NCBI RefSeq assembly: GCF_018614875.1
Contig: NZ_JAGGNW010000011.1
Coordinates: forward strand, 186,001 to 250,000
Origin: Variovorax paradoxus
Lineage (GTDB): Bacteria > Pseudomonadota > Gammaproteobacteria > Burkholderiales > Burkholderiaceae_C
DNA: 64,000 bases
Direction of reading: 5' to 3'
Both the position numbers and the translations under genes were made by a program. This document shows positions 39,779 through 51,662 of this stretch, piece after piece. The notes under the pieces were generated by a model. It did not search any database and was not told the origin of the DNA. It saw nothing but the letters and a program-made list of their open reading frames with translations. Every line of letters starts with the position of its first letter. Within the stretch, counting starts at the first letter, position 1.

Positions 39779-40663
39779 ATGCGACGCCCTTCCGCCTCCC
39801 GCACCGCTACGCCCCGCCTGTTGCGCCCGCCAAAGTCGGGCGCAGTCATTTGGGCGGGCGTGATCGCCGCTGCGTTGCTCGGCCTGACGCTCGCCGACGC
39901 CCAACCTCGTTCCGAGCCGCTCAGATCTGCCGGCGGCGCCGCTCCGGCCGCATCGGGAACGGCCTTGCCTACTTCCGCGTCGAAAACCGCTCCGGCGACC
40001 AAGCCGTACTGGAGCGAACTCACCGCGGAGCAGCAGCAGGCGCTGCGGCCGCTCGCCTCGCACTGGCACGCCTTGAATCCTGGGCACAAGCGCAAATGGC
40101 TGGCACTGTCACGCAACTACGCGAACATGTCGGCCGATGACAAGACCACCCTGCACAGCCGCATGATCGAATGGGCAGCCCTGAGCAATCAGCAGCGCGC
40201 CCAGGCGCGCCTCGTCTTTGCCGAGGTGAAGCGCGTCCCTGCCGACGAACGCAAGGCCAAGTGGGAGGAGTACCAGGCCTTGAGCGAGGAAGAAAAGCGC
40301 CGGCTGGCGGAGCGCGCCCCCGCCAAGCCGCGGGGTGCCGCCATTCCGGTGCGTCCTGTTCCGGCCCAGAAACTGGTGACGGTGCCGGCCGTGACGTCGG
40401 CGGGGCAGCACACGCCCCGCATCATGCTGGCCCCACCTTCCTCGGCCGTGCCGGCCGCGGCGCCCGCAGCCGCCATCATGGTGGCATCGCCCCCGGAGCG
40501 GGTTCCGGCCGCCGTGTCCACGCCCTCCTCGTCCGGAATGACGTCGCAGCCGATCCCGGCCGAAACCCAGGTGCCCGTTCCATCGGCTGCCGCCCAGCTT
40601 TCACCGCCATCATCGGCTTCCAATCCTGCAGGCCGCACCGCCGAGCAGACCTCGCCCCCCTGA
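39779..40663 (+). CDS. DUF3106 domain protein, exported
   Basis: Protein of 294 residues. One N-terminal hydrophobic segment (about 22-41) acts as signal or anchor. The DUF3106 region (about 75-180) holds repeated short helices with the pattern W-x-x-L-S-x-x-x-K/Q-R (YWSELTAEQQQALRPLA, WLALSRNYANMSADDKTTLH, WAALSNQQRAQARLVFAEV). The C-terminal 110 residues are a Pro/Ala/Ser-rich tail. It is likely periplasmic. It follows DUF3619 after 14 bases in the sigma operon, so it may be a component of that stress response. Confidence 0.82.
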   Translation: MRRPSASRTATPRLLRPPKSGAVIWAGVIAAALLGLTLADAQPRSEPLRSAGGAAPAASGTALPTSASKTAPATKPYWSELTAEQQQALRPLASHWHALNPGHKRKWLALSRNYANMSADDKTTLHSRMIEWAALSNQQRAQARLVFAEVKRVPADERKAKWEEYQALSEEEKRRLAERAPAKPRGAAIPVRPVPAQKLVTVPAVTSAGQHTPRIMLAPPSSAVPAAAPAAAIMVASPPERVPAAVSTPSSSGMTSQPIPAETQVPVPSAAAQLSPPSSASNPAGRTAEQTSPP

Positions 40664-40677
40664 TTCCCAAGGTTTCG

Positions 40678-41244
40678 ATGGCTTCAAATTCTTCCGAATT
40701 TTCGGAATCGAATCCCTCCTCATCGCCCGCAGATACTCTCCCCAGCGCTCCTCTTTTGACAGTGCCCGGCTTGTGGCGGCGCATGGCATGCTGGCTGTAC
40801 GAGGGCATGCTGCTGTTCGCGGTGGTGTTCGTTGCAGGCTGGCTGTTCAGCACGCTCGGCCAGATGCGGGACGCCATGGATTCCCGCCGCCATCTGCTCC
40901 AGGCATTTCTGTTCGTGGTGTTCGGCGTCTATTTCGTCTGGTTCTGGACCCGGGGACAGACACTGGCCATGAAAACCTGGAACATCCGCGTCGTCGACCT
41001 GCACGGACGCCCCCTCACGCAGGGCCGGGCCCTGGCGCGCTACCTGCTGAGCTGGATCTGGTTCCTGCCGCCGCTGGCCGCCATCGCACCTTTCAAGCTG
41101 TCGGGCGGAGAATCCACGGTGCTGATCTTCGGATGGGTCGCCGTCTGGGCCTTGCTGGCGCGCTTCCACCCCGAGCGCCAGTTCTGGCATGACGCCTGGG
41201 CCGGCACGCGGCTCATAACCTCCAAGCCGATGAGCCGCGGATGA
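40678..41244 (+). CDS. RDD-family membrane protein
   Basis: Protein of 188 residues with a Ser-rich soluble N-terminus (1-28), then three to four transmembrane segments (about 43-61, 74-90, 122-140 and 146-162). RDD-type residues are the Arg in GLWRRMACWLYEG and the conserved RQFWHDAWAGTRLI near the end. The family is of unknown or varied function (some members are proposed ion antiporters). It is fourth in the sigma-factor operon, and its stop overlaps the dgkA start as ATGA. Confidence 0.85.
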   Translation: MASNSSEFSESNPSSSPADTLPSAPLLTVPGLWRRMACWLYEGMLLFAVVFVAGWLFSTLGQMRDAMDSRRHLLQAFLFVVFGVYFVWFWTRGQTLAMKTWNIRVVDLHGRPLTQGRALARYLLSWIWFLPPLAAIAPFKLSGGESTVLIFGWVAVWALLARFHPERQFWHDAWAGTRLITSKPMSRG

Positions 41245-41648
41245 GTGCCTTGCCCAAGCTTCCCGATCCCGCCGTGAATCCGCAAAAAGCCCGCAAGGGC
41301 CTGGAGCGCGTGTGGCATGCAACCCTGATCTCGCTGCACGGCCTTCGTGCCGGCTGGAGCGAGCCGGCCTTCCGCCAGGAAGCCATCGCGGCCGTTGTAA
41401 TGATTCCGGCGGCCTTCTGGCTCGGCCGCAGCTGGATCGAGGTGGCCCTGCTCGCCGGCAGCGCCATCCTCGTGATGGTCGTCGAACTGCTCAACACTGC
41501 GGTGGAAGCCGCCATCGACCGCATCGGCCCCGAATGGCACGACCTCTCCAAGCGCGCCAAGGACATGGGCAGTGCCGCCGTGCTGCTGTCGCTCACCTTG
41601 TGCGGGGGCATCTGGCTGGCGGCGCTGTGGCAGCACTTCGCGTCATGA
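41241..41648 (+). CDS. dgkA: Diacylglycerol kinase
   Basis: Small integral-membrane kinase that phosphorylates diacylglycerol to phosphatidic acid and recycles lipid head-group turnover products. Of 135 residues it has three transmembrane helices and the family signature E-L-L-N-T-A-V-E-A-A-I-D (about 81-92), followed by KRAKDMGSAAVLLSL. The N-terminus has the expected amphipathic part AWHATLISLHG-like segment. The start is set by the ATGA overlap with the RDD gene. Confidence 0.94.
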   Translation: MSALPKLPDPAVNPQKARKGLERVWHATLISLHGLRAGWSEPAFRQEAIAAVVMIPAAFWLGRSWIEVALLAGSAILVMVVELLNTAVEAAIDRIGPEWHDLSKRAKDMGSAAVLLSLTLCGGIWLAALWQHFAS

Positions 41649-41679
41649 AGACGCCCGCCGCAAGAGGCATGATGGCGGC

Positions 41680-42270
41680 ATGAATCCTGAATTTTCGATC
41701 TGTGTGTATTGCGGCTCGCGCCCTGGCGAGCAACCCGAGTTTTCCAAGGCTGCGGAAGCGGTCGGCCAGTGGATCGGCCAGCATCGCGGCCAGCTGGTCT
41801 ACGGTGGCGGACGCACCGGGCTGATGGGCACCGTGGCCGAAGCCACCCGCAACGCCGGCGGCCGGGTGGTCGGCATCATTCCCAAGGCGCTGGTCGACCG
41901 GGAACTGGCCAATCCCCTGTGCGACGAGCTCCACGTGGTCGACACCATGCACGAACGCAAGGCCATGATGGGCGAGCGCGCCGACGCCTTCGTCGCGCTG
42001 CCGGGCGGCATCGGCACCTTCGAGGAATTGTTCGAGATCTGGACCTGGCGCCAGCTCGGCTATCACGACAAGCCCACCGGCATTCTCAATACCGCCGGCT
42101 ACTACGACGGCCTGCTGGGCTTCCTGGCGCACAGCGTGCGAGAAGGCTTCATGGGCGATTGGCAGATGAACCTGATCCGCACCGGCACCAACCCCACCGA
42201 ACTGCTCACGGCGCTGCGCGCCGAAGTGCCCCTGCACCCCCGCGACGACCGCCTGGCCGAAAACCTGTAG
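41680..42270 (+). CDS. LOG-family protein (cytokinin riboside 5'-monophosphate phosphoribohydrolase-like, TIGR00730)
   Basis: Rossmann-fold protein of 196 residues with the two LOG signatures: the PGGIGTFEELFE motif (about 108-119) and the upstream MHERKAMM. Further motifs are ICVYCGSRPGEQPEF and VYGGGRTGLMGTVAE. Homologues release free base from nucleotide 5'-monophosphates, including cytokinins; the physiological substrate in this bacterium is not known. It starts 31 bases after dgkA and ends convergent to glnB. Confidence 0.9.
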   Translation: MNPEFSICVYCGSRPGEQPEFSKAAEAVGQWIGQHRGQLVYGGGRTGLMGTVAEATRNAGGRVVGIIPKALVDRELANPLCDELHVVDTMHERKAMMGERADAFVALPGGIGTFEELFEIWTWRQLGYHDKPTGILNTAGYYDGLLGFLAHSVREGFMGDWQMNLIRTGTNPTELLTALRAEVPLHPRDDRLAENL

Positions 42271-42291
42271 TGAGCAGCCTGTGGGCGAGCC

Positions 42292-44321
<2,030 letters not shown>

Positions 44322-44340
44322 ACGGAAGGAAGAAAAAGGC

Positions 44341-45522
44341 TTGAACGATTATGTCATTCGGGTGCTGGCGTCGCTGTCGGACCTGGACCCGAACGCATGG
44401 AACGCGCTGCTCGCGGCCGAGGCGCAGCCCTCGCCCTTCATGCGCTACGAATACCTCGCAGCACTCCACGACAGCGGCAGCGCTTCGCCGGAAAGCGGCT
44501 GGACGCCGCAGTTCGTCACCCTGTGGCGCGGCAACGAATTGCGGGCGGCCTGCCCGGCCTATCTCAAGACCCATTCCTATGGCGAGTATGTCTTCGACTG
44601 GGCCTGGGCCAATGCCTACGACCAGCACGGGCTCGCCTACTATCCCAAGGCGGTGGTGGCGGTGCCGTTCACGCCGGTGCCCGGCGCACGCTTGTTGGCC
44701 CGCGATGCGCCAAGCCGCACGCTGCTGGTGCAGGCATTGGTGGCCTGGTGCAAGAAGGAAGAACTCTCGTCGCTGCACCTGCTGTTCGGTGCAGACGCCG
44801 ACATCGCCGCCTGCACCGAAGCGGGCCTGATGCTGCGCAACACGGTGCAGTTTCATTGGACGAACGCGGCCCCCGAAGGCCATGGTGGAACCACCGGCTA
44901 CCCGGACTTCGAAGCCTTTCTCGCCAGCCTGTCCCACGACAAGCGCAAGAAGATCCGCCAGGAGCGCCGCAAGGTGGCCGACGCCGGCGTGACTTTTCGC
45001 TGGTCGCGCGGTGCCGACATCGCCCGATCCGACTGGGATTTCTTCTACCGCTGCTATGCGCGCACCTATCGCGAGCATGGCAATCCGCCCTACCTCTCTC
45101 GCGACTTCTTCCAGCGCATGGCCGACACCATGCCCGAAGCCTGGCTGCTGTTCGTCGCCGAGCGCGGGGGAAAGCCGATTGCCACCAGCCTGATCGCGCT
45201 GTCCACGCACGGTGACGACGCGCTGGTGGCTTACGGCCGCTACTGGGGCGCCGTGGAGCGCGTCGACTGCCTGCATTTCGAGGCCTGCTACTACCAGCCG
45301 CTGGCCTGGTGCATTGCGCACGGTGCCAGGCGCTTCGAAGGCGGCGCGCAGGGCGAACACAAGATGGCGCGTGCATTGATGCCGGTGAAGACCACCAGCG
45401 CCCACTGGCTGGCGCACCCTGGGTTCGCCGACGCGGTCGAGCGCTTTCTCGAGCGCGAGGGCGAAGGCATCGAGAACTACATGGACCACCTCGGCGAACA
45501 CAGCCCCTTCAAGGCGGGCTGA
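44341..45522 (+). CDS. FemAB/GNAT-like acyltransferase (PF04339-type)
   Basis: Protein of 393 residues of the family annotated as peptidoglycan biosynthesis/recognition or GNAT N-acyltransferase. Visible features are MRYEYLAALHDSGSASPESG, the conserved KRKKIRQERRKV helix (about 203-214) and YGRYWGAVERVDCLHFEACY near the C-terminal acyl-CoA-fold part. The acceptor substrate is unknown. I chose the TTG at 44341 (GGAAG upstream, about 10 bases) because the ATG at 44302 would overlap the divergent nadE start. Confidence 0.8.
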   Translation: MNDYVIRVLASLSDLDPNAWNALLAAEAQPSPFMRYEYLAALHDSGSASPESGWTPQFVTLWRGNELRAACPAYLKTHSYGEYVFDWAWANAYDQHGLAYYPKAVVAVPFTPVPGARLLARDAPSRTLLVQALVAWCKKEELSSLHLLFGADADIAACTEAGLMLRNTVQFHWTNAAPEGHGGTTGYPDFEAFLASLSHDKRKKIRQERRKVADAGVTFRWSRGADIARSDWDFFYRCYARTYREHGNPPYLSRDFFQRMADTMPEAWLLFVAERGGKPIATSLIALSTHGDDALVAYGRYWGAVERVDCLHFEACYYQPLAWCIAHGARRFEGGAQGEHKMARALMPVKTTSAHWLAHPGFADAVERFLEREGEGIENYMDHLGEHSPFKAG

Positions 45523-45549
45523 GCGGCCGCAGCGAACGCGCGCGCGGCC

Positions 45550-45571
45550 GGCCGATTACTGGCCGATTACT
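45550..45571. repeat. Tandem 11-bp duplication at the ppa stop codon
   Basis: GGCCGATTACT occurs twice back to back (45550-45560 and 45561-45571); the second copy contains the ppa stop codon. This is a small slippage duplication between convergent genes. Confidence 0.7.
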
Positions 45572-46094
45572 TCTTGTAGGCAGCGATGCCGTCGACGATT
45601 TCCTTCTTGGCCGCGTCGATGCCTTCCCAGCCCAGCACCTTGACCCACTTGCCGGCTTCCAGGTCCTTGTAGTGCTCGAAGAAGTGGCTGATGGCCTTCA
45701 GGCGCATCGGGTTCACGTCGTCGACCGACTTCCAGTGGCTGTAGATCGGCAGCACCTTGTCGGTAGGCACGGCCAGCACCTTGCCGTCGACGCCGGCTTC
45801 GTCTTCCATCATCAGGATGCCGAGCGGGCGGCATGGCACCACCACGCCGGGCAAGAGCGGATATGGCGCGATCACCAGCACATCGACCGGGTCGCCGTCG
45901 CCCGAGAGAGTCTGCGGCACGTAGCCGTAGTTGGCCGGGTAGTACATCGCGGTCGTCATGAAGCGGTCCACGAAGATCGCGCCCGATTCCTTGTCGACTT
46001 CATACTTGATCGGGTCGGCATTCATCGGGATTTCGATCACGACATTGAAGGCGTCGGGGATGTTCTTGCCGGGGGAGACTTTGTCGAAGGACAT
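45567..46094 (-). CDS. ppa: Soluble inorganic pyrophosphatase
   Basis: Hydrolyses PPi to phosphate and so pulls biosynthetic reactions forward. Family I enzyme of 175 residues with the signature DGDPVDVLV (D-x-D-P-x-D) for metal binding. Also visible are [36 protein letters not shown] and the C-terminal [17 protein letters not shown]. The ATG at 46094 ([10 protein letters not shown]) fits the family start. It is divergent from the membrane-bound pyrophosphatase gene hppA, so two different PPi-hydrolysing systems are adjacent. Confidence 0.95.
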   Translation of the reverse strand: MSFDKVSPGKNIPDAFNVVIEIPMNADPIKYEVDKESGAIFVDRFMTTAMYYPANYGYVPQTLSGDGDPVDVLVIAPYPLLPGVVVPCRPLGILMMEDEAGVDGKVLAVPTDKVLPIYSHWKSVDDVNPMRLKAISHFFEHYKDLEAGKWVKVLGWEGIDAAKKEIVDGIAAYKK

Positions 46095-46348
46095 GACGTT
46101 TTCGAGTAGTTGAAAAGTATGAGGGGAGATGGGGACAAACCCGGAGTTTACTTTCCGTGTCACGGCACGGTCGCACACGCTCTCGTATTTGCCTGTAAAT
46201 TGCAACCGTTGGCCAATCGGCTCCGCACCTCGGTGCAGCGAGCTTCGAGGAAGCAACGCGACGGAAAACCTGGGTCCCGTACGCGTTGCGCGCAGGACCC
46301 ATGCTGTCCGTCTCCACAAGTCACACCGAACGAATGGAGAAGCAAAGC

Positions 46349-48906
<2,558 letters not shown>

Positions 48907-48907
<1 letters not shown>

Positions 48908-49275
48908 TGCCCACCGCAGAAAGACTCGAGGCCTTCATTGCCGCCGTGGAAAGCGGTGCGCACGCCGAGGCCATCGAGAACTACTACACCCAGGACGCGA
49001 CCATGCGGGAGAACCAGGCCGAGCCGCGGCGCGGCCGCAGCACGCTGGTTGCCCGCGAGCAGGCGACGCTGGACCGCACGGCCTCGGTCGTCTCGACCTG
49101 CGTGCGTCCGGTGTTGGTGAACGGCGACCACGTGGTGGTCCGCTGGGTTTTCGACTTCCGCTTCAAGGACGGCAAGGCCATGCGCATGGAAGAGCTCGCC
49201 TGGCAGCGCTGGGAGGGCGACCGCATCGCCGAGGAAGAGTTCTTCTACGACCCGGCGCAGGCCAGGCCGGCCTGA
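48907..49275 (+). CDS. SnoaL/NTF2-like protein downstream of hppA
   Basis: Protein of 122 residues with an NTF2-like cone fold: RLEAFIAAVESGAHAEAIENYY, then QDATMRENQAEPRRGRSTLV, and strands VVVRWVFDFRFKDGKAMRM. The family includes isomerases, hydrolases and plain ligand-binding proteins, so function is open. The start codon shares one base with the hppA stop (TGATG), so it is very likely co-translated with the pump. Confidence 0.82.
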
Positions 49276-49356
49276 GGACCGGCGGTTGTCAGGTGCGCCA
49301 ACTGCTGATGTGGATGGCTGCCGGTACACGCCCGTAGGCGCGGCCGCCACCGCTCT

Positions 49357-49938
49357 TCAGTAGAAACCGGCCCGGTGGGTGGGAGGGCTGGCCGCCTGCC
49401 GCTGCTCGGGACGCATCGCGAGGTCGTGCAGGGTGTCGAAGTCCGAGGGAGCATCTGGAATCCGCATCACGGTTTCCAGTTCGTGCAACGAAGCAACCCA
49501 CAGGCCCGCGGCCGACTCGGCAGGTTCGTCGTTGGCAAAAGTGCCATCGCGGATATAGAGGGTTTCGCCATCGGGGCGTTCGGCGTGCAATTCGATCAGG
49601 CGCGAAATCGCAAAGTTGTAGGTGACCAGCTTTTCGCGCGTCGTGCTGTCCTTGCCGCCGCAGTTGAACGAGCCTTCTGCCGCAATGACGATGCAGGAGC
49701 CCTCCACGCCATCGTCGACGTGGCTCCCGGTGCGCCAAATGGCATTCGGAAGCCGCACGCGCACCTTGTCGATCACCAGGTCGCGCTGCTTGTTGAGGCT
49801 GCCCAGCGGCGGGACGAGCGAGCGCAGCTGGCGCAGGCGCTCGGCAAAGATGTTGTCCATGAGGAATTCCACATGGTGCGTTGCACTGCCGGAGGAACGC
49901 TTCACCACCTGCATGACCACGTGACGCGACTTGTTCAT
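49357..49938 (-). CDS. Hypothetical protein, unknown family
   Basis: Soluble protein of 193 residues. Nothing in it points to a known domain. It starts MNKSRHVVMQVVKRSSGSAT and has a mixed alpha/beta composition with GSHVDDGVEGSCIVIAAEGS in the middle and a Pro/Ala-rich end. No signal peptide or transmembrane segment is visible. The ribosome site GGAAGG lies upstream of the ATG at 49938. The promoter should lie in the AT-rich gap 49939-50159. Coding statistics look normal for the genome, so it is likely a real gene. Confidence 0.6.
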   Translation of the reverse strand: MNKSRHVVMQVVKRSSGSATHHVEFLMDNIFAERLRQLRSLVPPLGSLNKQRDLVIDKVRVRLPNAIWRTGSHVDDGVEGSCIVIAAEGSFNCGGKDSTTREKLVTYNFAISRLIELHAERPDGETLYIRDGTFANDEPAESAAGLWVASLHELETVMRIPDAPSDFDTLHDLAMRPEQRQAASPPTHRAGFY

Positions 49939-50159
49939 TGCAGGGTCCTTCCGCAAATCGCCCGGCATTGGGCGTCATTGCTTGTATACAAAATCATTTG
50001 CCGTCGACTACAAATTAGAACTTTTTATTGACGCAATAAAACATCAATTGTGTCTAACTGTATATCGATTGCAGCGAATTTGGAAAGAAAATCTGCAATG
50101 CGCACATTCGGGCATGTCGCCAAGGCGTCGCCCAGCCATGCTAGGCCGGCGAATGCGGT
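49939..50159. other. AT-rich intergenic region
   Basis: A locally AT-rich stretch at about 49980-50085 lies between two minus-strand genes and probably holds the promoter of the gene at 49357-49938. No terminator, RNA gene or clear operator was found. Confidence 0.5.
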
Positions 50160-50390
50160 TTATTCGAGGGATTCGTCGAGTGCCTTGCACGAAGGTGCGC
50201 AAACGGTCTGCGACTTGCCCAGCACCTGGCGGGTGCGCAATTGCGACCGAACCCGGTGTTTCCCGCACATGAAGCAGGACATGGTCGCCCCGCTGAACGA
50301 CGCCGAGGCGCGAAACGGCGAGCCCGGTGCTTTCGACTTGTAACGCAGGCCATCGGCCACAACGGCGGTCTTGACCTCAGCTTTGGCCAT
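50160..50390 (-). CDS. Small basic protein with a CxxC pair, unknown
   Basis: Protein of 76 residues. Residues about 37-76 contain C-F-M-C-G-K-H and a later cysteine in TVCAPSCKAL, so four cysteines (two spaced pairs) could bind zinc. The N-terminus is Lys/Ala-rich. No family is recognised. Its start overlaps the preceding gene (50377-50745) by 14 bases, so the two are coupled. The frame was chosen because of this overlap and the cysteine pattern. Confidence 0.6.
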   Translation of the reverse strand: MAKAEVKTAVVADGLRYKSKAPGSPFRASASFSGATMSCFMCGKHRVRSQLRTRQVLGKSQTVCAPSCKALDESLE

Positions 50391-50745
50391 CGGCTTTGTC
50401 CTTTTTCGGTTCAGTGTTGCGCATGGCCCGTGCAATGGCGTCTCTCGCGCTGACTTCGGCTGCAAGCGCGGTGTCGAGCGCCGAGCGGCAGAGGCCGGCA
50501 TGCTGGTAATTGAGGTTTTCGTACACCTCGGCGGCGGCCGGGTAGGCGTCGAGCAGGCGACCCAGGTCTGCGCCAGGTTCAACGTCGCTGAATTCGTGCA
50601 CCAGGTGCTCCACCACCGAGCGGTATTGCTCGGCACCGACGGGCACCGCGCTGTGCTCGAGCCGTTCCAGCAGTTGAGCCAGCACGTGGGTCACTGCCAG
50701 ATCGGTCTTGGGAGACGGATTGTGGGTCGTGTTCATGGATTGCAT
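50377..50745 (-). CDS. Hypothetical helical protein, unknown
   Basis: Soluble protein of 122 residues, predicted mostly helical (VTHVLAQLLERLEHSAVPVG, YRSVVEHLVHEFSDVEPGAD, LDTALAAEVSARDAIARAMR), with a Lys/Asp-rich tail. No known domain is visible. The ATG at 50736 (nine bases in) is an equally good start; neither has a strong ribosome site. It overlaps the downstream small CxxC gene by 14 bases and lies 17 bases beyond the lipid-type cluster, so it could be its last part. Confidence 0.62.
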   Translation of the reverse strand: MQSMNTTHNPSPKTDLAVTHVLAQLLERLEHSAVPVGAEQYRSVVEHLVHEFSDVEPGADLGRLLDAYPAAAEVYENLNYQHAGLCRSALDTALAAEVSARDAIARAMRNTEPKKDKADGQS

Positions 50746-50762
50746 GTGGGGACAGCATACGC

Positions 50763-51662
50763 TTATGCAAGTGGCTGCTCCGGCGTGGGGGTCGCTTGGT
50801 GTGCGGCCTGCATGCGCCGCAGCAGGCTGTGCAGCATTTCCGTCGACAGCCCGTGAATCACCAGCCGATGTCCGGCCCGCAGAGTCGACAGCGGCACCAG
50901 CGGATGCTTGTTGTTCACCAGGATGAGGTGCTCGGGGGCGCCCAGCAAGGTGGCCGCGTAGATGCCGATGGTTTCATCCAGTTGCAGGGAATTGGCAGCG
51001 CGCCAGAAATCGTTGTCCGTCAGCATCAGTTGATACAAAGGCGTGAAAAGCTCGATGGCGCTCTGCAGGTCGAGGAAGTTGAGCCTGCCGCGCGGCATGT
51101 CCGAAAGCCGCAGGCCCGGGTCCTCGATCATCGAAAAATCGACCTGGGGCGCCTTGCCCAGCACCAGTCCCTTGTCGCGCAGCGCCTGGTTCAGCCGGAT
51201 CACGAAGTTGAAGAGGTTCAGGTCGTGTTTCAGGAACATCTCGTCCCTGAGAGCGTCGATGTCGGCCGGCGCCAGCGGCGACGTGCCCACAGGTGCCGGC
51301 GAATTGCGGCCAATGAAGCCCAGCACCTGCGAGCCAAGATGGAAATGACGCAGGATCAGCCAGTTCGCCTCCGGCGAGACAAAACGCTTCAGCCCCCAGG
51401 CCAGCAGCCGGTGCAGCAGCTTCGAATGCGACCAGTTGCGCGGCACGAACACCTTCACCACCTGGATCAGGACGATCGTCAGCCGCGCCACCGGGCGCAG
51501 GAACGGCAGCAGGTACTGGCGCGAGCCTGAACTCGAATCGGTGAGCCATGCCGCCTTGACCTCGTCGGGTAGCGGCGTGCTCTGGTCGAGATAGAGGGCG
51601 AGCCAGGGGCTGGGATCGCGCTCGTCGTGCCCCCGCGCAAGAAAATCAGGCGTTCGGCTCAT
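50763..51662 (-). CDS. DUF6999-like protein of the ketosynthase operon
   Basis: Protein of 299 residues with no well-known catalytic motif. It has a hydrophobic stretch at about 54-73 (FLRPVARLTIVLIQVVKVFV), an aromatic-rich region LRHFHLGSQVLGFIGRN and several conserved-looking His and Asp residues. I recall this family (DUF6999) beside StlD/DarB-type ketosynthases, and here it overlaps that gene by 17 bases. Function is unknown. A role in modifying or carrying the lipid made by the operon is only inference. Confidence 0.75.
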   Translation of the reverse strand: MSRTPDFLARGHDERDPSPWLALYLDQSTPLPDEVKAAWLTDSSSGSRQYLLPFLRPVARLTIVLIQVVKVFVPRNWSHSKLLHRLLAWGLKRFVSPEANWLILRHFHLGSQVLGFIGRNSPAPVGTSPLAPADIDALRDEMFLKHDLNLFNFVIRLNQALRDKGLVLGKAPQVDFSMIEDPGLRLSDMPRGRLNFLDLQSAIELFTPLYQLMLTDNDFWRAANSLQLDETIGIYAATLLGAPEHLILVNNKHPLVPLSTLRAGHRLVIHGLSTEMLHSLLRRMQAAHQATPTPEQPLA

